From G963701675 sp963701675 (GTDB lineage Bacteria; Planctomycetota; Planctomycetia; Gemmatales; Gemmataceae), in assembly GCA_963701675.1 (NCBI GenBank), contig OY969623.1, forward strand, positions 2,976,001-3,040,000: DNA of 64,000 nt, given 5' to 3'. Both the position numbers and the translations under genes were made by a program. Below the pieces are notes generated by a model. It worked only from the letters and a program-made list of their open reading frames with translations, was not told the origin of the DNA and made no database searches. Positions 11,601 to 19,370 of this stretch are shown here, in pieces. Position 1 is the stretch's first letter. Every line of letters begins with the position of its first letter.

Positions 11601-11700
11601 CTTCTAAAGCGTCAATTCGAAGGGTTGCCTTGGTACGACCAAGCGTGTTACGTGCCATGCTGCCTGCGTGGTGAGAGTTATGTAAAATCGTGCGGGGCAT
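8674..11700 (-). CDS. Chimeric secreted protein: glucose/sorbosone dehydrogenase-like half fused to DUF7948 and SBBP repeats
   Basis: A 1008-residue open frame. Residues 32-38 are 'LEDRQLL', the extracellular motif. Residues about 45-325 look like the N-terminal part of a PQQ-dependent glucose/sorbosone dehydrogenase beta-propeller ('GLLGIALHPEFHN', 'GNHDGGVIRFGPDGKLYI', 'GVRNSFGMAFDP'). This domain breaks off at about residue 330 ('DARSPAHNETIAK'). DUF7948 begins there with 'YGHLPLHFQQNVGQFDARV' and runs to about 550. Seven SBBP repeats ('YSTYLGG...GNAYVTG...FPTTPGAFDT') then run to the end 'KRRNRGARDAFVSKFAEV'. The second half is collinear with the protein at 38297-40945. The dehydrogenase lacks its C-terminal blades, so catalysis is doubtful. 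Residues about 375-387 are encoded by a 7-base tandem repeat. The start at 11700 has a weak ribosome site; Met at 11658 is an alternative. Confidence 0.82.
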   Translation of the reverse strand: MPRTILHNSHHAGSMARNTLGRTKATLRIDALEDRQLLAPAVFDPNLAVRTVVTRLVQPTSMAFLDENAFFVLEKRTGRVQHVVDGEIAGTALDLNVNYSSERGLLGIALHPEFHNDEPFVYLYWTASTTGADSDDLAKVPLLGNRVDRFRWNGTKLLYDGPMIALRAYQEDPNQPLRGNHDGGVIRFGPDGKLYIIVGDVGRRGMTQNNLAGPFPDDQFGGPEPDDAHFTGVIIRLNADGTTPNDNPFYHVGAGMPGQVGANVQKMFAFGVRNSFGMAFDPISGELWTQENGDDSFDEINRVDPGFNGGWIQIMDATDARSPAHNETIAKNYGHLPLHFQQNVGQFDARVDFVAHTGGMTTFLTPTAAVFAIQNSEFRIQNSESSDGRDVNPMSSGAAVYMEIVGAHPAGRATGMNQLPGTVNYFSGNDPSQWHTNVAVFGRVVYQDVYPGIDLAYYGNNGALEYDFIVSPGADPNVIGLNFAGADDVEVDPQGNLVLHTAAGDVVQQKPLTYQQQGGSRQEIASRYVVNGTGVRFEVGAYDPTQPFVIDPLVLGYSTFLGGAGSGDDLGEAIALDAAGNAYVTGRTDSAIFPTTPGAFDTTYPGGGSAFVAKLNSTGTSLIYGTYLGPAEFGLGIAVDSGGNAYVTGYTGSPGFPTTPGAFDTSYNGNEDAFVAKLSADGSTLMYGTYLGGTHLDHGEAIAVDATGNAYVTGESKSINFPTTAGAFDLTPNGGALSDGFVSKLSADGTSLVYSTYLGGSHEDFGSSIALDSAGNAYMTGYTQSTDFPTTPGSFDPSDNGNPDGFVTKLNAAGTGLVYSTYMGGFAFDVCDAIALDAAGNAYVTGRTDSTDFPTLPTSYDNSIGGGADAFAAKLNAAGTSLVYGTFLGGAGFDRGHGIAVDAAGNAYVTGSSSSADYPTTLGAFDTSYNTNTDAFMTKVNAAGTNLVYSTYLGGSNDDSGLGIAADAGGNAYVTGTTGSTNFPTTPGAFKRRNRGARDAFVSKFAEV
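10547..10581. repeat. Five-unit 7-bp tandem repeat (GAATTCT type) inside a gene
   Basis: Five consecutive heptamers: gattctg followed by four aattctg. Read on the minus strand they encode an in-frame Gln-Asn-Ser-Glu-Phe-Arg-Ile pattern within the DUF7948 domain. A second five-unit array with the same first unit lies at 29866-29900. Confidence 0.9.
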
Positions 11701-11744
11701 AATGAACTACTGCTAAGGGTGAGAAGCGCAAATGGATCAATATC

Positions 11745-12464
11745 TCATGCCAAAAGACGCGCCGTTTGCGGCATGACGTTCGCAGTAAATCTACAACGCA
11801 GTACGTCTACAACATGTCCGCCGGCGGGCCGGGTTACTATCGTGTGGCTTGTTACGGCATGCGGTTTTTTCCGCCACAATCGGTGAGGGGCTTGGCCAGT
11901 TTGGTTTACTTCGAAGGTCAGCGGCAGCTTGCCGTAGTCCCGAGCCGTTGGTTGCAACTTTTGAGCGTCGTGGGTCGGTGCGCCCTTTTGCGCCGCATTC
12001 GGACTTAGAGACAGTGGCTTCGATAATTCGCCTGGAAGAACGGACACGCTTGGCTTAGCGTCTCGCGACGTTCCTACAATTGACGACGCGTTGGCGACGA
12101 AGTGCTGCCCATCCGACGATGGCCTGATTGGATTGACGCTGATATACCTCGCGGTGTCGTGGCCTTGAAGCGTCTCGACCCCGTTCGTCAACTCCGTCGA
12201 TGGTCGTGAAAGCTGAGGAGACACGCGTGCCGGCACGGACTCCGACGGCCGGCTCGTCGTTTCAAGAACATCCAAATCGTCTCTAGCCAGTATCGACACC
12301 GACGCCTCTGCCTCACCGACTTCCATTGTTGCGGGAGTGTCACCCGTCAATGCCACCGTCCCGAACAAAACACCCAGCAGGGCATCCCCCGGTTGCAGGC
12401 GGACCTCCAGGGATTCCAGGCGCAGCCGTTGGCGGAGATGAACGCGGGTCAGTCGGTTTCTCAT
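11745..12464 (-). pseudogene. Truncated N-terminus of a DUF7948-SBBP extracellular protein
   Basis: Start ATG at 12464 follows 'aggaggaactgtgcg', the same leader as the intact paralog starting at 40945. Residues 1 to about 180 align almost without gaps with that paralog ('RLESLEVRLQPGDALLGVLF', 'SILARDDLDVLE', 'DTARYISVNPI', 'KPSVSVLPGELSKPLSLSPN'). Similarity ends abruptly after 'YGKLPLTFEVNQ', the beginning of DUF7948. The remaining 50-odd codons to 11745 are unrelated and look like non-coding leader read through. The missing DUF7948-SBBP part is found in the next gene downstream (8674-11700), attached to a dehydrogenase fragment. A rearrangement product, probably non-functional. Confidence 0.8.
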
Positions 12465-12517
12465 CGCACAGTTCCTCCTGTCGTTAGTTGTGACAATAGC
12501 CAACGTGATCTTCGAAA

Positions 12518-13748
12518 CTAAATCAACTCGGTCGAAAGCACATCAAACACACCGTTAATTGTCTCGGTATGCGCGTTGCGAGCGATGTTACGGGACACAT
12601 ACTTCGGCCGAATCGCTATCGCTGTTGCGTCGTCATCCACGGGACTAATCGTTGAGCGGCTTAATGTCTGCGTCTGAGTGGTGATCGGATGCAACGAGTC
12701 CTCAGTATCGACGTCCAGTGGGGCGGACGGTCGCGGCCCGTCGCCGATCGGCAGCGGCGACCAATTGCCGTCGTTTACCAGGACGGCCACGCTGTCGTCC
12801 AGTGCTGCCGCGATGTCAAGCCAGCCGTCTTGATCAAAATCCGCGATCACTACGGGCATTCCAATTGATGAAAGAAGAACCGCTAAAGAGGCCTACCGCA
12901 TAGAAGATAGAAGGCAGAAAAGACCCATTACCATTCCCCAAGAGCACACTTACAGTGCCGCCGGAGTGATTGCCGATTACTAGGTCCGGGTAAACATCGC
13001 CATTGAGATCCCCAGCGGCAATCGAAGCTGGTCTTGGGCCGACCGAATGTGCAAGCGGAGGATGGAACGTTCCGTCGCCCCGCCCTTCAAGAATGCTGAG
13101 GGTGCCTAGGTTGGTATTATTCACAACCGCCACATCAAGCTCGCCGTCCGCATTGAAATCGGCAGCGACCAGATTGTGCGGCGCGGCGCCCGCCGCATAG
13201 TCGTTCGGTGATGCTAGTGTGCCATCGCCGTTGCCTAGCAGCACGGTGATGGTGCCGGGATTGTTGAGCTCATTGGTTACCGCCACGTCGAGCTTGGAAT
13301 CACCATTAAAGTCACCAACGACGATTTCCCTTGAAATGGCGCTTGAACCGAAAGCGACCGGCGAACCAAAGCTACCGTCGCCGTTGCCCAACAGGATGCT
13401 CACTGAGCCGCTATTGGGTACTGCCAAGTCCAGGTTGAAATCGCCATCAAAGTCACCGACTGCCACGTCGTGCGGGCTGCCTGGAATGGAATAGAAGTCG
13501 AATGGCTGATAAGTGCCATCGCCGTTGCCTAGCGCAACCTTAATTCCTTGGGGGTTCAGATTTCGGAGCGCGACAGCGAGATCCAGCGTGCCGTTGCCAT
13601 CGAAATCGGCAAGCGCGAGGCCGCCCGGAGAATTGGCCAGGCAAGTTGGGCATTGTTGTGGCTGTACTACCGTTGACGTCCTGCAAATTCTACATTTATG
13701 TACGCCGCGCATGGCAGTAACATGGGAGAACATCTGATCGAGGACCAA
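12518..13748 (-). pseudogene. FG-GAP/VCBS repeat protein remnant, 5' truncated and frameshifted near 12870
   Basis: The minus-strand frame 13748-12834 holds five or six FG-GAP repeats ('GGLALADFDGNGTLDLAVAL', 'VSILLGNGDGSF'). It has no recognisable start: the first 35 codons match nothing in the family and overlap the leader of the divergent gene at 13752. Near 12870, at a run of T on the minus strand, the frame changes; the frame 12859-12518 continues with 'VVIADFDQDGWLDIAAALDD'. The tail 'PLPIGDGPRPSAPLDV' to 'DVLSTELI' is shared with the genes at 40987 and 46962. Two lesions suggest a genuine remnant, perhaps truncated when the divergent gene was placed next to it. Confidence 0.75.
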
Positions 13749-13751
13749 GTC

Positions 13752-14987
13752 ATGTCGCTGAATTCGCGCTTTACATCGGCTCGTCGAGGTTACGCAAGCA
13801 GAGTCACCGCGGTACTGTCCCTGGAGGCGCTCGAAGGGCGGGTTCAGCTTAGCTTCTTGCCGCCGAGCTATTATGAGATTGATCCCAATCCTCGCGGCAT
13901 CGCGACGTTGGACTTTGACGCCGACGGCCGACTCGACATCGCCGTGGCGACGTTCGGTAGCTACGCCGTCGGTGTCATGTTGGGCCTCGGGGATGGTAGC
14001 TTTGCACCCGTCAGGAATTACGGCCCCGGCCTAGGAGGACGCCAGCTTGCCGCCGCTGACTTTAACGAGGACGGCCACGCCGACCTGGCGGTTACCTTGG
14101 CCAATTCTGTAGACAGCGTGGGCGTGTTGCTCGGGAACGGCGACGGCTCTTTTCAAAACCCAGCGCTCTACCACGTCGGTTCGGGTCCCTTCGGAATTGT
14201 GGCAGGTGACTTCAACGGTGACGGACACACGGACATGGCGACTGCGAACGCCGAGACCAATGTGGGTAGCGTGAGCGTATTGTTGGGAAACGGCAATGGC
14301 TCTTTCCAGAGCGCCGTCACCTTTGCCCGGCCGCAAACGGGCGGCCCCATCGCGACCGCGGACTTTAATGGCGACGGCAGATTGGACCTGGCGGTAGCCA
14401 ATCTTTTCCGCGGGATCGGAGTTCTGCTCGGGACCGGCGGCGGAAGCTTCCAGGAAGTAGGGTTTTTGCCCGTCCGCTTCCCAAGACGTCTGACCACCGG
14501 CGACGTTAGCGGAGACGGTATTTCTGATATAGTTGGAACCCATGCTCCCAACCGAGTGAGCGCCTGGCTCGGTCATGGCGACGGGACTTTTGCCCATGCG
14601 GGCGCTTTTGCCACCGATAACGGCCCGGAAGGTTTGGCGCTTAGCGATTTCGACCGGGACGGTGAGTTGGACATTGTGACCATCAACACCATAGACAATG
14701 CGAGCGTTTTGCTGGGCCACGGCGACGGCACTTTTGAGCTGGCGTCGCATTATGCTGCCGGTATCCAGGCGTATGTGCCCGACGTCGCAGTGGGCGATTT
14801 CAACTCCGACGGCCATCCCGACTTCGCCGTCACCGGAGGCTTTGAAGATGTCGTCGCGGTCTTGCTTAACGGGGCGGATTGGCCCGGCCCAATACCCAGC
14901 CCTCCAAATGGCCCCAAGGATTCCTTTAGATTGACGGCGTCGCGGCCCCAGCATGAGACCACGCCAAGGGGTCTACGTTTCCGATGA
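13752..14987 (+). CDS. FG-GAP/VCBS beta-propeller protein
   Basis: Intact frame from ATG 13752 (MSLNSRFTSARRGYASRV), 411 residues. 'LSLEALEGRVQLSFLP' near residue 25 is the extracellular motif in a degenerate form (EGRVQLS rather than EDRTLLS). About six FG-GAP repeats follow, with 'DFNGDGHTDMATANAET' and 'VSVLLGNGNGSFQ' as clear examples. It ends 'VVAVLLNGADWPGPIPS' followed by a short basic stretch and lacks the LSTEL tail. It is divergent from the remnant at 12518-13748 and shares its upstream region. A more upstream in-frame ATG at 13698 would overlap that remnant and has no motif support. Confidence 0.85.
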   Translation: MSLNSRFTSARRGYASRVTAVLSLEALEGRVQLSFLPPSYYEIDPNPRGIATLDFDADGRLDIAVATFGSYAVGVMLGLGDGSFAPVRNYGPGLGGRQLAAADFNEDGHADLAVTLANSVDSVGVLLGNGDGSFQNPALYHVGSGPFGIVAGDFNGDGHTDMATANAETNVGSVSVLLGNGNGSFQSAVTFARPQTGGPIATADFNGDGRLDLAVANLFRGIGVLLGTGGGSFQEVGFLPVRFPRRLTTGDVSGDGISDIVGTHAPNRVSAWLGHGDGTFAHAGAFATDNGPEGLALSDFDRDGELDIVTINTIDNASVLLGHGDGTFELASHYAAGIQAYVPDVAVGDFNSDGHPDFAVTGGFEDVVAVLLNGADWPGPIPSPPNGPKDSFRLTASRPQHETTPRGLRFR

Positions 14988-15507
14988 CGCAGGCGCTACG
15001 GCTGAAGCTGCCAGGCCGATCTGCCGACGCCCGACTATAGAACTGAAAACGCCTCCAAGTACCTTGTGGCACGCCGATATTCCAGTCTCACGTCACGGTT
15101 TAATCTCGAAGCGCCGAGTTTCGCTTCCACGACGCCGCCTTTGCCGTCTTCGGCTATCACCTTCCAGAAATAGGCCCTGCCCGGTTCAATCAAGGCGAGG
15201 CACAGGCTATCCTCCGGGCGGACTGAGTACACTGTGCACTTTGACACTCTGCCAAACGTGGACACGCCTCTCTCCGAGGGGCCTGACTTTCACCCCGGTT
15301 CGGCATTGTACGTGCATGCGTTTCTCAGAAAACGTGGCCATAAGCTACCACGTTCGCATAGTTTGAATGTAGCATACCTGCCCAATTCCTACGAGGCGGC
15401 GACGACTTGATGGGAATCCTGCCTGACGGCCTTAGCACAGCGCAAGCGCAAGGCCAGGGATGTTCCGCAGCGTGTTGCATTTTCAGAGTTTGTCTGGGAG
15501 GCTGTCT
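14988..15507. other. Intergenic region upstream of the DUF1501 operon, possible FN3-like remnant
   Basis: No complete gene. On the minus strand, 15265-15035 reads 'LIEPGRAYFWKVIAEDGKGG', which resembles a fibronectin-III strand pair ('L.PG..Y.W.V.A.D..G') and may be a relic of another extracellular gene; this is weak. The ribosome site for the next gene is 'gggaggctgtct' directly before ATG 15508. A promoter for the operon should lie here but none stands out. Confidence 0.35.
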
Positions 15508-16848
15508 ATGAAACCGCCGATAACCGGTACTTGGCGTGACGACCCGTCACACTTCCGAGGGGTGACGCGGCGTGGCTTCCTCCACGTGGGCCTAGTCGGC
15601 GGGTTGGGACTTACGCTCGACCAATTCTTCCGCGTGCAGGCAGCGCGGGCCGATCAGAAAAGCTTCGAAAGCAAAGAGGGGCCGGCCAAGTCGGTCATCC
15701 ACATCTTTCTGCCCGGCGGCATCGCCCATCAGGACTCATTCGACCCCAAGCCTCACGCACCGATCGAATACCGCGGCGAACTGGGTATCGTGCCCACCAA
15801 GCTCGAGGGAGTTCACTTCAACGAGCTGTTGAAACAGACGGCCCAGATCGCAGACAAGATCACGGTGTGCCGGTCGATGACCCACGGCGAAGCGGCCCAT
15901 GAGCGTGGCACCCATAACATGTTTACCGGTTATCGCCCCAGCCCGGCGGTGACCTTTCCCAGCGTGGGAAGTGTTGTGTCGCACGAATTCGGCCCGCGAG
16001 AAAACCTGCCGCCGTACGTTTGCATCCCCAGTCAGCCGACCATCTATGCGGGGAGCGGATATTTGTCGTCGGCGTACGCGCCGTTCAGCGTCGGCAGCGA
16101 CCCGGCCGCGGGAAATTTCACCGTACAGGATTTGAACTTGCCGCAGGGCATCGATGAGACGCGCTTTACGCGGCGACGAAATATCCTCGAAGCGGTTAAC
16201 GCCCACTTCGCCGCGAAGGAGAAGTCCGACAACATCAACGCCATGGACACCTTCTATCAACAGGCATATAGCCTGATCAGCTCGCAGAAGGCGCGCGAGG
16301 CATTTAACATCAACGCCGAACCGGCCGCCGTTCGCGATGAATACGGTCGTCACTCGGCCGGTCAACGAATGCTCTTGGCACGCCGGCTGGTGGCGGCCGG
16401 GGTTCGCTTCGTGTCACTGACATATGGCGGCTGGGACATGCACAACAATATCAAGGCCGGCATGCAGGGGCAGCTACCGGCATTCGATCAGGGCTTCGCG
16501 ACCTTGATTCGAGATCTCGACCGCCTAGGTTTGCTCGCCTCGACGCTGGTTATGGTATCCAGCGAGTTTGGCCGGACGCCGAAGGTGAACGGCACTGCAG
16601 GCCGCGACCATTGGCCCAAAGTCTTCAGCGTCGTGTTGGCAGGCGGCGGCATTAAGAAGGGGTTCGTCTTCGGATCATCTGACCCGACGGCTTCGGAACC
16701 ACAGGACGACCCGCTCAGCGTTGAGGATCTGGCCACGACCGTTTATCACCAGCTGGGCATCAATGCCGAAAAGGAATTAATGGCTCCAGGCAACCGGCCC
16801 ATCGAGATCGTGGACGGCGGACAGGTACGAAAAGAACTGCTCGGATGA
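15508..16848 (+). CDS. DUF1501 family protein with Tat-type signal
   Basis: Planctomycete DUF1501 protein, 446 residues, related to the alkaline-phosphatase/sulfatase superfamily; the substrate is unknown. ATG 15508 has GGGAGG six bases upstream, better than an in-frame codon at 15460. The N-terminus has 'TRRGFLHVGLVGGLGLTL', a twin-arginine signal with hydrophobic core, so export folded to the periplasm is expected. Family marks are 'SVIHIFLPGGIAHQDSFDPK', 'THGEAAHERGTHNMFTGY', 'GWDMHNNI', 'VSSEFGRTPKVNG' and 'GRDHWPKVFSVVLAGGGI'. It heads a four-gene run. DUF1501 proteins are typically encoded with DUF1549/DUF1553 partners, as here. Confidence 0.9.
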   Translation: MKPPITGTWRDDPSHFRGVTRRGFLHVGLVGGLGLTLDQFFRVQAARADQKSFESKEGPAKSVIHIFLPGGIAHQDSFDPKPHAPIEYRGELGIVPTKLEGVHFNELLKQTAQIADKITVCRSMTHGEAAHERGTHNMFTGYRPSPAVTFPSVGSVVSHEFGPRENLPPYVCIPSQPTIYAGSGYLSSAYAPFSVGSDPAAGNFTVQDLNLPQGIDETRFTRRRNILEAVNAHFAAKEKSDNINAMDTFYQQAYSLISSQKAREAFNINAEPAAVRDEYGRHSAGQRMLLARRLVAAGVRFVSLTYGGWDMHNNIKAGMQGQLPAFDQGFATLIRDLDRLGLLASTLVMVSSEFGRTPKVNGTAGRDHWPKVFSVVLAGGGIKKGFVFGSSDPTASEPQDDPLSVEDLATTVYHQLGINAEKELMAPGNRPIEIVDGGQVRKELLG

Positions 16849-16871
16849 ACCTACCTGAGGAAAGGCTGATC

Positions 16872-19337
16872 ATGTTCCGGCGTCTTGGCGGTGCGAAGTA
16901 TTGTCAGTGCGCGTTGTTGGCCTTTTGCGCCTTCACAGGCTCACCCGCCGTGGGCGCCTCTCCGAGCGTGGCGAGTATCGCACCTCGTGGCGGGCAGCGC
17001 GGTACCGAGGCGGTCCTCCTTTTCATCGGCGCTCGACTGAGCGATGCCAAGGAAATTCACTTTTACTCTCCCGGGTTTACCGTCAATAAGCTCGAAATTG
17101 TCAACGATGGCCAGGTCAAAGCGACAGTTGCGATAGCCACGGACTGCCGGCTAGGTGAGCATGCCATGCGGCTTCGTAGCGCCACCGGGATTTCGGAGTT
17201 GCGAACGTTTTTTGTTGGCGCCTTGCCGGTGGTAGAGGAAAAAGAGCCGAATTCGGATTTCGCGGCGCCACAGAAAATTCCGATCAACGTCACTGTTCAC
17301 GGAGTCGTACAAAGCGAGGACGTCGATTACTTCGTCTTCGACGCCAAGAAAGGCCAGCGCGTTAGCGCCGAGGTGGAAGCTATGCGCCTCGGCGGCGCCC
17401 CGTTCGACCCGTATCTGGCCATCCTGGATGCCAAGCGCTTCGAGTTGGCGACTTCGGACGATGCACCGTTGCTGGGGCAAGATGCCGTGGTCTCGGTTGT
17501 CATTCCCGCCGACGGTACCTACTACGTCCAAATTCGGGACAGTGCCTACGGCGGCGACGGCAGCTATGCGTACCGTCTGCATGTCGGCACGTTTCCGCGA
17601 CCGGCCGGTGTTCTCCCTGCCGGCGGCAAACTCGGCGAGGAGATCGAGGTTCGCTTTCTAGGCGACCCTGCTGGCGACATCGCACAAAAGGTTCGACTGC
17701 CGGCCTTCGCCATCGCGAACTTCGGCGTCCACGCTCAGGACGCCGGCGGTGTCAGTCCATCGGCGATCCCGTTTCGACTATCCGAGCACGGAAACATACT
17801 GGAAGCCGAGCCGAATGATAGCCACACCCAGGCGACTAAAGCGGAATTGGCACTCGCCCTCAACGGCGTGATTGGCAAGCCCGGCGACGTAGATCATTTC
17901 CGTTTCAGTGCAAAGAAAGGACAGGTTTTCGACGTCCGGTGTTATGCGCGCCGGCTTGGCTCGCCGCTCGATTCGGTGATGACCCTGTCCCACTTCGGCG
18001 GTGCGGCCATCATTGCCAATGACGATGCGGGAGGGCCCGATAGCTCCTTCCGCTTCACGGTTCCGGAAGACAAGGAGTACATCCTCACCGTAAACGATCA
18101 CTTGGGTAAGGGCGGCCCGGCCTACTTCTATCGCGTCGAGTTTACGCCGGTCGCGCCTTTGCTGTCGCTAACTATTGCCAAGGTAGCGCCGTATTCGCAG
18201 GAACGGCAGGCAGTCGCTGTGCCGCGCGGCAACCGCTACGTGGCGCTGGTGGCCGCCGAGCGAGCCAATTTCGGCGGCGACCTCAATATCGGAGCCGATG
18301 CACTCCCTCAAGGTATGACCGTCAGCGCCGACCAAATGGCCGCCAACGTCAACGTGGCGCCGATGCTGTTCGAAGCAGTGGCGGACGCGCCGCTGGCAGG
18401 GGCGCTCGCCAAAATAACCGCCCGCCATGCCGACCCGAAGCAGAAGCTTGAGGGCGGGTTCATCCAGACCGTGGAGTTGGTGGTTGCCGCTCCTAACCAA
18501 TCGGTCTATTGGGTACACAATGTCGATCGCCTGGCAGTAGCCGTGACGGAGGAGGCGCCGTTCAAAATCGGCATCGTCGAACCGAAGGTTCCCCTGGTGC
18601 AGAACGGCTCGATGAACCTCAAGGTGGTCGCGGAACGCAAACCTGGATTTAAGGCGCCGATCACGATTGTCCCCGTGTACAGCCCGCCGGGTGTGGGCAC
18701 CGCCAGCTCGGTCACCATCCCGGAAGAGCAGAATGAGGTGCTGCTACCGCTTAACGCCAGCAGCGGAGCGCCTGCAAGGAAATGGAAATTCGCCGTCAAT
18801 GGAGTGGCCACCGTTGGAAACGGCCCGATCTGGGTCGGCTCGCAACTGGCAACCGTGGAAGTAGCCGCGCCCTACTTGAGTTTGGCGATGGAGCGGACCG
18901 CTGTCGAGCAGGGGAAGTCGGTCGAGTTGTTTTGCAAAGTGCAGACGAACAAGCCATTCGAAGGAAAGGCGACGGCCCGTCTCCTTGGGTTGCTTCCCAA
19001 GGTAAGCGCGCCGGAGCTGGAAATCACGAAGGACACGAAGGAGCTAGCGTTCAAAGTCGACGTCGATAAGGCAGGTTCTGCCGGACAACACAAGACCTTG
19101 TTCTGCCAAGTATCGGTCGTGGAGAATGGTGAACCGATCCTGCATAACCTGGGCGGCACCGAGCTAAGAATCGACGTGCCTCTGCCGGCAAAGACCGAGG
19201 GTTCTGCAGGAGCCGCAAAACCGGAAGCGGCGGCGTCATCGCCGAAGCGGCTGACTCGACTCGAGCAGTTGCGATTAGAGCAAGACCAACGCGAGAAGGC
19301 CGGACGGAAGAATGAGGCGTCGACCTCGAAGAAGTAG
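16872..19337 (+). CDS. Secreted protein with pre-peptidase C-terminal (PPC) domains
   Basis: About 821 residues. An ATG at 16845 overlaps the previous stop (ATGA), but ATG 16872 has 'gaggaaagg' upstream and begins a cleaner signal peptide (MFRRLGGAKYCQCALLAFCA, cleavage near 'AVGA'). An IPT-like N-terminal region ('APRGGQRGTEAVLLFIGARL') is followed by two PPC-like domains. The first is near residues 120-240 ('EPNSDFAAPQKIPINVTVHG', 'DVDYFVFDAKKGQRV', 'GTYYVQIRDSAYGG'). The second is near 305-425 ('EPNDSHTQATKAELALALNG', 'DVDHFRFSAKKGQ'). The C-terminus is Lys/Glu-rich and charged. No protease domain is visible. It probably works with the DUF1501 and cytochrome proteins encoded beside it at the cell surface. 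Confidence 0.85.
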   Translation: MFRRLGGAKYCQCALLAFCAFTGSPAVGASPSVASIAPRGGQRGTEAVLLFIGARLSDAKEIHFYSPGFTVNKLEIVNDGQVKATVAIATDCRLGEHAMRLRSATGISELRTFFVGALPVVEEKEPNSDFAAPQKIPINVTVHGVVQSEDVDYFVFDAKKGQRVSAEVEAMRLGGAPFDPYLAILDAKRFELATSDDAPLLGQDAVVSVVIPADGTYYVQIRDSAYGGDGSYAYRLHVGTFPRPAGVLPAGGKLGEEIEVRFLGDPAGDIAQKVRLPAFAIANFGVHAQDAGGVSPSAIPFRLSEHGNILEAEPNDSHTQATKAELALALNGVIGKPGDVDHFRFSAKKGQVFDVRCYARRLGSPLDSVMTLSHFGGAAIIANDDAGGPDSSFRFTVPEDKEYILTVNDHLGKGGPAYFYRVEFTPVAPLLSLTIAKVAPYSQERQAVAVPRGNRYVALVAAERANFGGDLNIGADALPQGMTVSADQMAANVNVAPMLFEAVADAPLAGALAKITARHADPKQKLEGGFIQTVELVVAAPNQSVYWVHNVDRLAVAVTEEAPFKIGIVEPKVPLVQNGSMNLKVVAERKPGFKAPITIVPVYSPPGVGTASSVTIPEEQNEVLLPLNASSGAPARKWKFAVNGVATVGNGPIWVGSQLATVEVAAPYLSLAMERTAVEQGKSVELFCKVQTNKPFEGKATARLLGLLPKVSAPELEITKDTKELAFKVDVDKAGSAGQHKTLFCQVSVVENGEPILHNLGGTELRIDVPLPAKTEGSAGAAKPEAAASSPKRLTRLEQLRLEQDQREKAGRKNEASTSKK

Positions 19338-19370
19338 TCGCCGCCTAAGCGCCCGGTCTGGAGTCTGTAC

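Noticed and set aside
11745..11940. Unrelated C-terminal domain on the truncated DUF7948 gene
   Set aside because: The last 50 codons show no pattern and coincide with the probable leader of the next gene, so they are more likely read-through of non-coding DNA.
14031..14954. 307-codon open frame on the minus strand
   Set aside because: Shadow of the FG-GAP gene 13752-14987, with no motif and no start signal.
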